Source of the DNA: a bacterium BRH_c32
Lineage (GTDB): Bacteria; Bacteroidota; Ignavibacteria; Ignavibacteriales; Melioribacteraceae
NCBI GenBank assembly: GCA_001516025.1
Contig: LOEU01000017.1
Location: 26,776 to 90,775 of the forward strand
Length of the DNA: 64,000 bases
Direction of reading: 5' to 3'
Shown here piece after piece: positions 26,452 through 35,988 of this stretch (the first letter of the stretch is position 1; every line of letters begins with the position of its first letter). The notes beneath the pieces were generated by a model. It did not search any database. It was given only the letters and a program-made list of their open reading frames with translations, and was not told the DNA's origin. The position numbers were made by a program, and so were the translations under genes.

Positions 26452-28155
26452 TTATTTTTGATTGTATTTTATTTCTCCGCCTACAACTGTATAATGCACA
26501 CGAGTATTAAGTATTTCCTCTTCGCTGCATTTAAGTAAATCATTAGAAAGCACAACAAAATCTGCAAGTTTACCTGGCTTCAAACTTCCTTTAATATCTT
26601 CCTCGAATGCCGCATAAGCACCATTAATTGTATATGTCTTTAATGCTTCTTGACGTGTCAATTTTTGAGCAGGATAAAACAAAGATCCATCTGAGGTACT
26701 TCTTGTAACGGCAGCATAAAAACAAGGTATCGGATTAACTTTTTCAATCGGTGAATCTGTACCGTTACAAATTATTGCACCCGAATCGGTTAATTTTCTC
26801 CAAATGTAAGCTCCTTCTTCGGCTCTTTTTTCACCAATTCTTTTGACAACAAATGATGCATCAGAAGTGCAGTGGATCGATTGCATTGCCGCAATAACTC
26901 CAAGCTCTCCAAATCTGCCAATATCAGCCGGATTAAGATGCTGAGCATGTTCTATTCTCCATCTATAATTCTTTGAATCTTTTCCCAATACCGATTCATA
27001 TAGATTAAGTACTTCTCTATTAGCTCTATCGCCAATAGCATGAATCATTAATTGAAAACCATTGTTTTTGGCAATTTGAGCAGTCTCTTTTAATTCTTCC
27101 ATCCAAGTAACGTTCTGGCCATAAGCACCGGGAAGATCATCGTAAGGTTCTAACATCCATGCGCCTCTTGAGCCGAGTGCTCCATCTGCATATTTTTTAA
27201 TTCCGTTTACGGTAAGATGATTTTTTCCATAACCCTTAATTTTATAATCGGCAATTTTCTTTTTTAATATATCATTGGGTTCATGCAGCATTATATCAAG
27301 TCTAACATCTATTAGACTTGAATCCACGAGTACTTTTAATAGATCAATTTCGTCGAATGTAGAACCTGCATCATAGAAGGAAGTAATACCTCTTTTCATA
27401 CACTCTTCGGATGCTAATAAATATCCTTTCCGGTCGTAATCACGTTTCTGTGCATCAGTCCATTTATCCTTATAATCATCATATAATTTAGAAATTAATA
27501 GTTCGGCGTTTTCTTCAAAGACTCCGATTGCATTACCGAGTGAATCACGGACAATCTTTCCGCCTGCCGGATCGGCTGTGGATTTATTTATTCCCGCTAA
27601 GTCCATTGCTCTTTTATTCGCAAATACTGCATGCCCGCTTGCATGAGATAGCATTACCGGGTTTAGTTTTGATGCTTTGCTAAGACCCTCGTGGACGGGA
27701 TAACCTTCCACATTGATTTCGGGTTTAGGATCAAACTTTTCCTGATGCCACCCTCTTCCAACAATCCATTCTCCGGGAGTGGAATTATCGGCTGCTTTTG
27801 CTACCATTGCCACAACCTCATCCCAATTTTTTGCAGTTGTTAAATCCAAAATCATTAATGAATGCCCTAATCCAAGAAAATGAGCATGGCTTTCATAAAA
27901 TCCGGGCATTAAGAATTTACCCTCTAAATCTATTGTCTTAGTTGAGTCTCCTATATAATCTTCAATATCGTCCGTATAGCCGATTGCAAGAATTGTATCT
28001 CCTTTGACTGCAATAGCTTCAGAGATTACATCTCCATCCATTGTTACAACTTTACCATTTATAAATACAAGGTCAGCTTTTTCCAAATTATTCCCTCCAC
28101 AATTAAAAAGCAGTGAAGCTAATGCAAACAATAAAATTAATTTTGTCAGTTTCAT
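26452..28155 (-). CDS. Lipoprotein amidohydrolase (YtcJ-like, Amidohydro_3)
   Basis: 567 residues. The N-terminus is a lipoprotein signal (LILLFALASLLFNCGG) with the lipobox cysteine near residue 19, so the enzyme is membrane anchored. The metal-dependent hydrolase fold follows: VTMDGDVISEAIAVKGDTILAIG, the FYESHAHFLGLGHSLM metal site, MIHAIGDRANREVL, WRIEHAQHLNP and NGTDSPIEKVNP with the last metal aspartate. The family hydrolyses C-N bonds in amides or cyclic compounds; the substrate is unknown. The start shares one base with the truA stop (TAATG). Confidence 0.88.
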   Translation of the reverse strand: MKLTKLILLFALASLLFNCGGNNLEKADLVFINGKVVTMDGDVISEAIAVKGDTILAIGYTDDIEDYIGDSTKTIDLEGKFLMPGFYESHAHFLGLGHSLMILDLTTAKNWDEVVAMVAKAADNSTPGEWIVGRGWHQEKFDPKPEINVEGYPVHEGLSKASKLNPVMLSHASGHAVFANKRAMDLAGINKSTADPAGGKIVRDSLGNAIGVFEENAELLISKLYDDYKDKWTDAQKRDYDRKGYLLASEECMKRGITSFYDAGSTFDEIDLLKVLVDSSLIDVRLDIMLHEPNDILKKKIADYKIKGYGKNHLTVNGIKKYADGALGSRGAWMLEPYDDLPGAYGQNVTWMEELKETAQIAKNNGFQLMIHAIGDRANREVLNLYESVLGKDSKNYRWRIEHAQHLNPADIGRFGELGVIAAMQSIHCTSDASFVVKRIGEKRAEEGAYIWRKLTDSGAIICNGTDSPIEKVNPIPCFYAAVTRSTSDGSLFYPAQKLTRQEALKTYTINGAYAAFEEDIKGSLKPGKLADFVVLSNDLLKCSEEEILNTRVHYTVVGGEIKYNQK

Positions 28156-28970
28156 TATTTCCTCTTTTTATTTTTTTTATTATAAACGACTGGAACCAGA
28201 TTAATTGTCGGCTTAATTTCCTTATAAACCGGATTCTTCTCATAAAATACAGATTCAAGAAATAGTCCCGATGGTGGAGCGGTAAATTTAGCCGGCTCAT
28301 TACTTCTATTTTTTAGGTAATAGATAATATCATTTTCATTTTGTTTCCCTCTTCCGATCTCGACAAGCATTCCTACAATTCTACGAACCATCTTCCACAA
28401 AAAATGCGAACCTGAAATTCTTAATACAATTAAGCTGTCGGTTTCGAGAAATTCAATTTTATTTAATAATACTTTTGTTGATTTTTCTTCATCGTCGATA
28501 TCGCAAAAAGAAACAAAATCATTCATACCTTCAAATAATATAGCCGCTTTTTTCATCTTTTGAACGTCAAGATCATCTTTTATCCACCAAACATACGGTT
28601 TTCCGAATGCTGTTCTTCTTTTGGCAATCTGATAAATATAACTTCTTTCTTCGGCACTATGACGAGCATGAAATTTATTATCCACTTTTTCCACTTCTAA
28701 AATATTTATATCGAAGGGGAGAAGATCATTTAATTTCATTCTGATGATTTCAGGTCCGAGCATTGTATCTACGTCCAAATGAGCCACTTGATTTAGAGCA
28801 TGAACACCCGCATCAGTTCTTCCCGATCCCATTAAGTTACATTTACCTCTTCCAAAAATCTCGTCTGCCGCATCAAATATTTTTCCTTGAACGGTCTTGC
28901 TGTTTTTTTGCATCTGCCAACCGCTGTATCGAGTACCTTCATATTCAATATGCAACTTAAATTTACTCAT
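28155..28970 (-). CDS. truA: tRNA pseudouridine(38-40) synthase TruA
   Basis: 271 residues. It converts uridines 38-40 of the tRNA anticodon arm to pseudouridine. The catalytic aspartate is in MGSGRTDAGVHALNQVAHLD (about residues 48-67). The N-terminal KLHIEYEGTRYSGWQMQ and the later SHFLWKMVRRIVGMLVEIGRG are family hallmarks. A basic C-terminal tail (KKNKKRK) extends slightly beyond the usual end. It is the first gene of a minus-strand group with the amidohydrolase and the deacetylase, and is divergent from the acyl-CoA synthetase gene. Confidence 0.96.
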   Translation of the reverse strand: MSKFKLHIEYEGTRYSGWQMQKNSKTVQGKIFDAADEIFGRGKCNLMGSGRTDAGVHALNQVAHLDVDTMLGPEIIRMKLNDLLPFDINILEVEKVDNKFHARHSAEERSYIYQIAKRRTAFGKPYVWWIKDDLDVQKMKKAAILFEGMNDFVSFCDIDDEEKSTKVLLNKIEFLETDSLIVLRISGSHFLWKMVRRIVGMLVEIGRGKQNENDIIYYLKNRSNEPAKFTAPPSGLFLESVFYEKNPVYKEIKPTINLVPVVYNKKNKKRK

Positions 28971-29037
28971 ATCATCCTTATTTTAATGGAATCGGTTACT
29001 TTTTTTTATATTTTTATAATTAAAAATAAGCAAAATT

Positions 29038-31116
29038 ATGACTCCAAATATGAAATCCGCATCTATATCAAATATCTTTTATCCAAAATCACTATGTCTT
29101 GCCGGTGCATCAACCAAGGAAAAAAGTATCGGTTACGAACTACTTAAATGTATTAAAAAATATGGATATACCGGAAAAGTTTTTCCCGTTAATCCCAATG
29201 CCGAATCCGTTCTCGATTATAAATGCTTCAAATCAATTGATAACATTACCGAACAAATTGATCTTGCAATTATCGTAGTTCAAAAAGCTTATGTGGAAGA
29301 ATCGATCGATTCCCTTTTAGCTAAAAAAGTAAAATCGATAATTCTCATAACTGCAGGATTTAAAGAGACCGGCAAAGAGGGTGAAGAACTTGAGAAAAAG
29401 ATATTGGCAAAAGTTAAATCCTCAGGAGCTCGGTTAATCGGTCCGAATTGTATGGGGGTAATTAATACCCTTTCGAGTACAAAACTAAACGCAACTTTTG
29501 TAGCCGAAGAGCCGCAGATTGGAGCAGTAGGGTTTTTATCGCAAAGCGGTGCTATCGGGGCGGCAGTACTTAATTCGCTTCGTGAAACCGATATTCGTTT
29601 CGCACACTTTATTTCCGTAGGTAATAAAGCTGATCTTAATGAAAATGATTTCCTTCATTTTTGGCAAAATGATGATAATATAAAAACTCTCACTTTCTAT
29701 TTAGAAAGTTTTATTAATGGCGAAGAATTTATTGAACCGTTTATAAAAGGTGAAATTACAAAACCGGCTATCATATTAAAATCGGGCAGAACCGCAAGCG
29801 GTATGAAAGCGGCATCATCTCATACAGGCGCTCTTGGAAGCAGCGATAAAGTTGTTAATTCCGTACTAAAACAATTTGGTATCATAAGAGCCGAAACAAT
29901 AAATGAGCTCTTTAATTATTCTAAAGGATTGGAAAATTTTCCATTTCCAAAAGGGAATAAAGTCTGTGTAGTAACTAATTCAGGCGGTCCCGCTATTTTA
30001 ACTGTTGATTCACTTGCAAAAGCAGGTTTAGAATTATCAGAACTCTCCGCTGAGACTAAGAGTAAAGTAAGAGAAATTATTCACATCGAAGGGAGTGCTG
30101 AAAATCCGATCGATCTCCTTCCCGGAGGAAATTTTGAAAGTTTTCCTGCGGTAATCAAAACCGTCCTCGAAGATAAAAATGTTGATTCTGTAATCTCTAT
30201 TTTTATTGAACCCGTAATGGTCTCAGTTGATCCGATAGTCGAAGCAGTTAATGCGATCGATAGCGAAAAACCGATTTATCAAATTATAATGCCACTGCCC
30301 GAATTTTGGAGTAGATACAAAGGAGAAAAACCGATTTTTAGAAATCCGGAAGACCCTGCAAAAATTATTTCTAATATTTTGTTCTATTCAATATCGCAAA
30401 AGAAAGACAGATCAAAAAGCATTGAACTTCTCGGACTAAAGGATTCAAAAGAAATTATATCAACCAATATTTTCCTATCTCAAGAAGAATCTTTAGATCT
30501 TGCTAATCAATATTCTATTCCGGCCGTTAAGAGTTTATCAATTCCCGTCGCCGAATTAGATAAATCTGAAATTGATTTTTATCCTATTGTAATTAAAGGA
30601 ATTAGCAGTGATGTAATTCATAAATCGGAATTAAATGCGGTTAAACTTAACATAAAAAACAAAGAAGAATTATTAAACGCAGCTAAAGCAATAGAGAATA
30701 ATTTTAGCATCAAAAATTATAAAGTGGATTCATATCTAATTCAGTCCTTCTTAAAACCGAAACATGAAATTTTAATAGGCGGATTTAGAGACCCCTCTTT
30801 TGGTCCGATGATAATGTTCGGCAGTGGCGGAAAGTATGTGGAAGTGTATGATGACACTTCTCTTAAATCTGCATTTATATCCGAAGAGGATGTTGATGAT
30901 ATGATTAACTCTACAAAGATGGGAAAAATATTAAAAGGAGTAAGAGGAGAAGCACCTGCCGAAATAAAAAAACTTAAAGAGATAATATTTTCTTCGGCTA
31001 AGATGTTAGTAGAAAATAAAAATATAATTGAATTCGATTTTAATCCGATGATATATACAGAAGAAGGAAATTTTTCAGTTGTTGATATTAGAATAAAACT
31101 AAGTGAGAATAGATGA
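29038..31116 (+). CDS. ADP-forming acetyl/acyl-CoA synthetase, fused alpha-beta subunits
   Basis: 692 residues. The order is CoA-binding Rossmann domain (SLCLAGASTKEKSIGYELL, residues 14-32), succinyl-CoA-ligase-like domain (GFLSQSGAIGAAVLN, and SSHTGALGSSDK carrying the phospho-histidine), then a C-terminal ATP-grasp domain (from about 480: YPIVIKGISSDVIHKSE, and GGFRDPSFGPMIMFGSGG). Such fused enzymes make ATP from ADP, phosphate and acyl-CoA in fermentative organisms. No GNAT acetyltransferase domain follows, which distinguishes it from Pat-type proteins. It overlaps glgA by four bases (ATGA). Confidence 0.9.
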   Translation: MTPNMKSASISNIFYPKSLCLAGASTKEKSIGYELLKCIKKYGYTGKVFPVNPNAESVLDYKCFKSIDNITEQIDLAIIVVQKAYVEESIDSLLAKKVKSIILITAGFKETGKEGEELEKKILAKVKSSGARLIGPNCMGVINTLSSTKLNATFVAEEPQIGAVGFLSQSGAIGAAVLNSLRETDIRFAHFISVGNKADLNENDFLHFWQNDDNIKTLTFYLESFINGEEFIEPFIKGEITKPAIILKSGRTASGMKAASSHTGALGSSDKVVNSVLKQFGIIRAETINELFNYSKGLENFPFPKGNKVCVVTNSGGPAILTVDSLAKAGLELSELSAETKSKVREIIHIEGSAENPIDLLPGGNFESFPAVIKTVLEDKNVDSVISIFIEPVMVSVDPIVEAVNAIDSEKPIYQIIMPLPEFWSRYKGEKPIFRNPEDPAKIISNILFYSISQKKDRSKSIELLGLKDSKEIISTNIFLSQEESLDLANQYSIPAVKSLSIPVAELDKSEIDFYPIVIKGISSDVIHKSELNAVKLNIKNKEELLNAAKAIENNFSIKNYKVDSYLIQSFLKPKHEILIGGFRDPSFGPMIMFGSGGKYVEVYDDTSLKSAFISEEDVDDMINSTKMGKILKGVRGEAPAEIKKLKEIIFSSAKMLVENKNIIEFDFNPMIYTEEGNFSVVDIRIKLSENR

Positions 31117-32603
31117 AAATAGCGTTTGTTTCGAGCGAAGTATTCCCTTATGCAAAAACCGGCGGATTAGCTGATGTAGCGGGAACGCTTCCAAAAGAAT
31201 TATCTAAACTTGGCGATGAAGTGATTGTCTTTATGCCAAAATATAATACATTCGGCGAAGCAGAATACGGTCTTCATTACAGTTGGGATATAGGAGAAAT
31301 TCCTATCCGCTTAGCAGGAGAAGTCCGCTCGGTACATGTTCATACAGCTTCTCTTCCTGATTCAAACGTAAAAATTTTTTTTATCGACTGCCCTTATTAT
31401 TATCATCGTTTTAGAATTTATACTAACGATATAGATGAAGATGAACGTTTTCTCCTTTTCTCAAAGGGTGTAATCGAAGTGATGCAAAGGATCGGTTTTG
31501 CTCCAGACATTATTCATTGTAATGATTGGCAGACCGGTGTGCTTCCTCTTCTATTGCGAGATAACTACGGTTGGGATAAAATGTTTGATAAAACCGCCTT
31601 TGTATTTACTATTCATAATATCGGTTATCAAGGAAGATTTAAAAAATCTTCTTTTACCAAAGCAGAGATTAAAGATGAATATTATCTTCATGGTGGACTC
31701 GGCGAATATGAAGGCGGAATTAATTTCCTTAAGACGGCTCTTCTTACTTCCGATATTATAAATACCGTAAGTAATACTTATGCTCATGAATTATTGACGA
31801 GTGAATTTGGTCACGGTATGGAAACCTTTCTTCAAAAAAGAAAAACTGATCTTTGGGGTATATTAAACGGTATCGATTATAACCAGTGGAATCCCGAAAC
31901 CGATAAATTTATTCCTCATCATTTTTCGATAAATGATCTCTCCGGAAAACTAGAAAATAAAAAATTTCTTCTCAAAAAATCGTATATTCCTTTTGACGAA
32001 AACAAGCCTTTAATTGGAATTGTATCACGATTAGTGAGTCAAAAAGGATTTGATCTTATTAAATCGGTTTTATATGATTTAGTTTCTTTAGATGCACAAT
32101 GGGTAATTCTTGGAAGCGGTGAACCGGAATATGAAAAAATGTTTTACGATTTATCTCGTTATATCCCAAATAAAGTGTGGTCTTATATAGGATTTAATAA
32201 TGAACTTTCTCATTTGATTGAAGCAGCATCGGACATATTTCTAATGCCCTCAAAATATGAACCGTGCGGTCTTAATCAAATCTATTCTCTGAAATATGGA
32301 ACGGTCCCGGTAGTAAGAAAAACCGGTGGACTTGCAGATACAGTTCTTGATTGGAACGAATATCTTGCTCAAAATATGGAGATAGGAACAGGATATTCTT
32401 TTAGTGATTATACTCCTTCGGCTTTACTTCATTCTGTAAAGCGAGCCGTTGGCGATTTCCACAATAAAGAGGTGTGGAAAAAAATCCAACTTAACGGAAT
32501 GGAAAAAGATTATTCATGGGAAAAATCAGCAAAGCTGTATCAACAGATGTATGAACAAGCAATAACAAATAGAGGGCAATCTAATTGGAATCGAGAAACT
32601 TAG
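31113..32603 (+). CDS. glgA: Glycogen synthase (ADP-glucose, GT5)
   Basis: 496 residues, normal for bacterial GlgA. It transfers glucose from ADP-glucose to alpha-1,4-glucan. The N-terminal KTGGLADVAGTLPKEL (residues 13-28) is the ADP-glucose binding motif. HCNDWQTGVLPLLL and FTIHNIGYQGRF follow, then WGILNGIDYNQWNPETD. The second Rossmann domain has GIVSRLVSQKGFDLI and the acceptor-side PSKYEPCGLNQIYSLKYGTVPVVRKTGGL. It is coupled to the acyl-CoA synthetase upstream and overlaps the next gene by 19 bases, so carbon storage may be co-expressed with energy metabolism. Confidence 0.95.
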   Translation: MKIAFVSSEVFPYAKTGGLADVAGTLPKELSKLGDEVIVFMPKYNTFGEAEYGLHYSWDIGEIPIRLAGEVRSVHVHTASLPDSNVKIFFIDCPYYYHRFRIYTNDIDEDERFLLFSKGVIEVMQRIGFAPDIIHCNDWQTGVLPLLLRDNYGWDKMFDKTAFVFTIHNIGYQGRFKKSSFTKAEIKDEYYLHGGLGEYEGGINFLKTALLTSDIINTVSNTYAHELLTSEFGHGMETFLQKRKTDLWGILNGIDYNQWNPETDKFIPHHFSINDLSGKLENKKFLLKKSYIPFDENKPLIGIVSRLVSQKGFDLIKSVLYDLVSLDAQWVILGSGEPEYEKMFYDLSRYIPNKVWSYIGFNNELSHLIEAASDIFLMPSKYEPCGLNQIYSLKYGTVPVVRKTGGLADTVLDWNEYLAQNMEIGTGYSFSDYTPSALLHSVKRAVGDFHNKEVWKKIQLNGMEKDYSWEKSAKLYQQMYEQAITNRGQSNWNRET

Positions 32604-33541
32604 TCATTGGTGCTACCGGTGGGATCGGTAGAGCAGTTGTAAAAGCATTATTTGAAAAAGGAGAACAGGTTACTGTTTTCGTCCGCAAAAGGGAAAAAGC
32701 TGAAAAATATTTTTCTGAATTCCCCGATATAGAAATTATCGAAGGAAATGCTTTTAGTTGTTTTGATGTTGAACAAGCATGTTTTAATAAACAAAATGTT
32801 TTTTATTGTTGTAATATTCCATATCCCGAATGGAAATTTGATGCTAAAAAACTTCTTCGCATTTCACTCCACGCAGCAATTATAGCAAAAGCAAAATTCA
32901 TTTTTCCCGGCAACGTATATGTATATGGCAAAGCCCAAACCAATCCCGTAAAAGAAAATCATCCATGGAACGCACACACTCGTAAAGGAAAAATCCGTAT
33001 TGAAATGGAAAATATAATTAAAGAAAGGGCAAATGAAAGACATGGCAAATATTGTATTGTCCGTTTCCCTGATTTTTATGGTCCTTATGTTGTCAATGGT
33101 TTCTCCGAAAAACTTTATTTAAATGCTAAGAAAGGAAAGCAACTTCTTTGGATCGGAAATCCCAAAACTATTACCGAATATGTTTTTGTTGAAGATGCCG
33201 GTAAAGCTTTAGCTGAAGCAGCTCTTTCAAATAAAGGCGATAATCAAGAATTTAATTTCCCTTCTAATTCCCCATGCACTAATAAGGAATATCTTGATAC
33301 TATCATTAAAGTCTCGGGCAAAAAATCTAAAACTCATTTCCTTAATTCCGGTATCTTGTTTTTTATTCTTGGCTTATTAAATAAGAATATTTGTGAGCTA
33401 AAAGAGATGCTCTATTTAAAGAGAGAAAAGCTTGTTTTGGATGGTCATAAATTTAAATCAACTTTTGGGTTTCTTTCAGAAACCGATTTAGATACAGGCG
33501 TGAAAAAAACTTTTGAATGGACAAATAATTTTTTCAAATAG
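32585..33541 (+). CDS. NAD-dependent epimerase/dehydratase family protein (extended SDR)
   Basis: 318 residues with a Rossmann fold beginning LVIGATGGIGRAVVKALFEKGEQVTVFVR, in which the G-x-x-G-x-x-G motif binds NAD(P). FPGNVYVYGKA holds the catalytic tyrosine region, and IVRFPDFYGP and GNPKTITEYVFVEDAGKALAEA are typical of extended short-chain dehydrogenases acting on nucleotide sugars or related substrates. The start is TTG at 32585 inside the end of glgA, since the Rossmann strand begins only a few residues later. The 3' end overlaps the convergent sugar transferase gene by 97 bases. Substrate unknown. Confidence 0.8.
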   Translation: MESRNLVIGATGGIGRAVVKALFEKGEQVTVFVRKREKAEKYFSEFPDIEIIEGNAFSCFDVEQACFNKQNVFYCCNIPYPEWKFDAKKLLRISLHAAIIAKAKFIFPGNVYVYGKAQTNPVKENHPWNAHTRKGKIRIEMENIIKERANERHGKYCIVRFPDFYGPYVVNGFSEKLYLNAKKGKQLLWIGNPKTITEYVFVEDAGKALAEAALSNKGDNQEFNFPSNSPCTNKEYLDTIIKVSGKKSKTHFLNSGILFFILGLLNKNICELKEMLYLKREKLVLDGHKFKSTFGFLSETDLDTGVKKTFEWTNNFFK

Positions 33542-34113
33542 TTTCTATTTATTAATAATGATAAATCATAGAGGGATGATTTGTTGTTTTCATAATAAGT
33601 GTCGCAGTCTATAAGGCTTGAAATATTTTTCTCCCCGTATAGCTGCCAAGTACCTGTAATACCGATATTAGAAGAAAAACTATCTCGAAGATTATATTCA
33701 GCTGGATAGTTTTTTTTCATATACTTAAGGTCTTTTTTGTTTAATGGTCTCAAACCCACCAAACTCATTTTCCCTATCAAAACATTAAAGAGTTGGGGCA
33801 ATTCATCTAAATGAGTTTTTCTTAACCATAGTGAATATCTATCTATTTTTATTCTGGGATCATTTTTAAGGAAACAATGATTTGCTTTTTGGAGTTTTGA
33901 TTTAAGAAATTCCTTTTTAGATACTGTTCTAATTTTGTATATAGTAATTTTTTCTTTAGATAATGTTATCCAACGTTCCTGCTTATAAATTGGAAATTCG
34001 CCCAGAATCCAAAAACTTATAAACAGCAAAATTACTAATAGAGGAAGAGTAATTATCAGTAGTACGAATGATACAAAAATTTCAATTACTCTTTTAGAAA
34101 GATCAATCGTCAT
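33445..34113 (-). CDS. Bacterial sugar transferase (initiating glycosyl-1-phosphate transferase type)
   Basis: 222 residues: one N-terminal membrane hairpin (LLIITLPLLVILLFISF, residues 17-35) and the catalytic domain of the WcaJ/PglC type. Motifs are KRVIEIFVSFVLL, YKQERW, DPRIKIDRYSLWLRKTHLDELPQLFNVLIGKMSLVGLRPL and GITGTWQLYG. These enzymes load the first sugar-phosphate onto undecaprenyl phosphate. Only this minimal domain is present, without the N-terminal four-helix bundle of larger homologues. The last 30 or so codons run antisense into the epimerase gene, beyond the usual end of the domain, so the native stop may have been lost or the tail gained. Confidence 0.85.
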   Translation of the reverse strand: MTIDLSKRVIEIFVSFVLLIITLPLLVILLFISFWILGEFPIYKQERWITLSKEKITIYKIRTVSKKEFLKSKLQKANHCFLKNDPRIKIDRYSLWLRKTHLDELPQLFNVLIGKMSLVGLRPLNKKDLKYMKKNYPAEYNLRDSFSSNIGITGTWQLYGEKNISSLIDCDTYYENNKSSLYDLSLLINRNYLKKLFVHSKVFFTPVSKSVSERNPKVDLNL

Positions 34114-34132
34114 TAAAAAGAATTTATTTGTT

Positions 34133-34648
34133 TTACAAATTAAGTTCTACCTTAGCATATTTTCTTTCTGTAATGTAAAACGGTGCAAGTAAAGCAATAA
34201 TCATAATAATTACCGCTGAAACAAAAAGAATACTTCCGAAGATAGTATCATATTCCAATAAATTCAATTCCCCAAGAAGATAGTGCCAATCGTGAATCAC
34301 TTTATTTCCACCTAGAAGCGGAAGAACCATAGCTCTTGCATCCGATACATAAACACTCACATTCATCATGCTCTCTGCAAACCAGATTGTAGAAAGTTGA
34401 AATAATACTTTTTGTTTCCTTACGAAATAAAAAACAACAAACATAAGAGGAATAAGTAATTGAGTAAGACTTCCGCCAAGCATATATAAAAATCGGGGGA
34501 AAATAGAAAATATTCCATGTCCCCCTTCATGTATCAATAGATTCATATAATCGATAAATGTAAATTCGCCGCCATTAAAAATATAGTATAAAACCACCGG
34601 AACAAGTATCAAAGATGAAATCCATATTTTTATCGCTTCTTTCATCAA
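34133..34648 (-). CDS. Polytopic membrane protein with HEGGH motif
   Basis: 171 residues with about four predicted membrane helices. Residues 39-43 read HEGGH, matching the HExxH zinc-protease signature, followed later by HDWHYLL. The pattern recalls the membrane-embedded M50 (site-2) peptidases, but the protein is much shorter than usual S2P and the conserved N-P-D-G/L-D-G motif is not evident. It overlaps the upstream asparaginase stop by four bases and ends 19 bases before the sugar transferase start. A protease role is possible but unproven; a non-enzymatic membrane protein is the alternative. Confidence 0.55.
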   Translation of the reverse strand: MMKEAIKIWISSLILVPVVLYYIFNGGEFTFIDYMNLLIHEGGHGIFSIFPRFLYMLGGSLTQLLIPLMFVVFYFVRKQKVLFQLSTIWFAESMMNVSVYVSDARAMVLPLLGGNKVIHDWHYLLGELNLLEYDTIFGSILFVSAVIIMIIALLAPFYITERKYAKVELNL

Positions 34649-35616
34649 TCAAACATTTCCGATAATTTATTTTTATCCTTAGTTATTCCCAAGCAGATTA
34701 TCAATTTAATTCGTGCTTTTTGACCGTTTAGGTAATCGGAAAAAATCACTCCTAATTCTTTAAGCCATTTTCCGGCTCCGGGATAACCATAAATACTTAA
34801 TGTTTCGCCTGCCGGACATCTTGATACTAAGACAACGGGAATATTTTTCTCAATAACATATTTTATTCCTTCAAAAACTTTTGGCGGAACGTTTCCCACT
34901 CCCATTGCTTCTACAACTAATCCATGAGTATTAGTATCTGCTGAATATTTAAAAAACTTATCATCCATACCGGCATAAACTTTTATTAAATCCACATTAC
35001 TATCAATCTTATCTGTTTCTAATACCTCCAATTTTATTGGGGCTCTATTAAAAAATACCGTACCTCGATCAACAAAACCGAGAGCACCAAAATCAAGACT
35101 ATGGAAAGTCTCCACATCTTCGGTGTGAGTTTTTGTTACTTCACTTGCTGCATTTATTTCTCCATTAAGGCATACCAACACCCCAAGTCCCGAACTATTT
35201 TTATTATTACAAATATGAATAGCGTCGGTTAAGTTCTTTGGTCCATCCCAATCGGGTTCCGAGCTTGTTTTCATAGCTCCAATTACAACTATCGGTTTTT
35301 CGGTGTTGATTGTCAGATCAAGAAAATACGAAGTCTCTTCTAATGTGTCAGTACCATGAGTTACTATAACACCATCAACATCATCACGCTTTACAAGCTC
35401 TTTAATTTTTTTTGAAAGCTCCAACATTAGAACAGGGCCTATATGTGGTCCGGGATAATTTCCAAACTCATAAAACGAAATTTTGGCAAGCTCATTTATT
35501 CCGGGCATCATATTTAATAAATCGCTCCCTTGAAAATGCGGAACCGCCACATTAGATGATTCATCGATCTTCATTGAGAATGTTCCGCCGGTAAATACAA
35601 TTACAATTTTTTTCAT
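34645..35616 (-). CDS. L-asparaginase family amidohydrolase
   Basis: 323 residues. The two catalytic threonine motifs of the asparaginase/glutaminase family are present: VIVFTGGTFSM (residues 4-14) and GVIVTHGTDTLEETSYFL (about 82-99). AMKTSSEPDWDGPKNLTDA matches the conserved middle helix, and VVLVSRCPAGE lies in the C-terminal domain. It hydrolyses asparagine to aspartate and ammonia. There is no signal peptide, which suggests a cytoplasmic type I-like enzyme. It is divergent from dnaA across the putative origin and coupled to the HEGGH membrane protein. Confidence 0.9.
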   Translation of the reverse strand: MKKIVIVFTGGTFSMKIDESSNVAVPHFQGSDLLNMMPGINELAKISFYEFGNYPGPHIGPVLMLELSKKIKELVKRDDVDGVIVTHGTDTLEETSYFLDLTINTEKPIVVIGAMKTSSEPDWDGPKNLTDAIHICNNKNSSGLGVLVCLNGEINAASEVTKTHTEDVETFHSLDFGALGFVDRGTVFFNRAPIKLEVLETDKIDSNVDLIKVYAGMDDKFFKYSADTNTHGLVVEAMGVGNVPPKVFEGIKYVIEKNIPVVLVSRCPAGETLSIYGYPGAGKWLKELGVIFSDYLNGQKARIKLIICLGITKDKNKLSEMFD

Positions 35617-35988
35617 AGTTTTTTCTTTTTACTTCGCAAAATAAGTATAAAGTTATCGATTTTGAAATAGAATTAATTTGCAAGAGACGTGAGTAAACCT
35701 TAATTTCACATAAGTTCTGGGATTAAAAACTATGTTGACAATATGTTAATAACTTTTGTATGTGAAACGTTTCACGACTTTTCACAATACCCAAAGTGTT
35801 GTTAATATTTGCACTGCATTTGTTTGTTTAATTGAAAAAGATAACTCTAACCCATTGAAATAAAACAACTTAACAAACCTTATTTAATGTGGATAAGATG
35901 TTTATAAGTTGGTTACAAGAAGAAAATCAAGATTCTAATTCATTTTTTAAATTTATTTTTTTGTTTCTATAATTGTGGATAATTCAAA
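35617..35988. other. Putative oriC, part 1 (dnaA upstream region)
   Basis: A 372-base AT-rich spacer with two perfect DnaA boxes on the complementary strand (TGTGGATAA at 35888-35896 and 35974-35982) and a weaker CTTTTCACA at about 35779-35787. It also holds a 14-bp palindrome GTGAAACGTTTCAC (35762-35775) and one copy of a 16-bp repeat (35740-35755). The second box ends six bases before the dnaA ATG, where a ribosome site would be, which suggests DnaA autoregulation. Gene order dnaA-dnaN-recF-gyrB-gyrA supports an origin here. Confidence 0.7.

Noticed and set aside
35762..35775. Counting this palindrome as a third parS
   Set aside because: The half-sites are in the opposite order to the ParB consensus, so canonical binding is not expected; listed as a separate finding.
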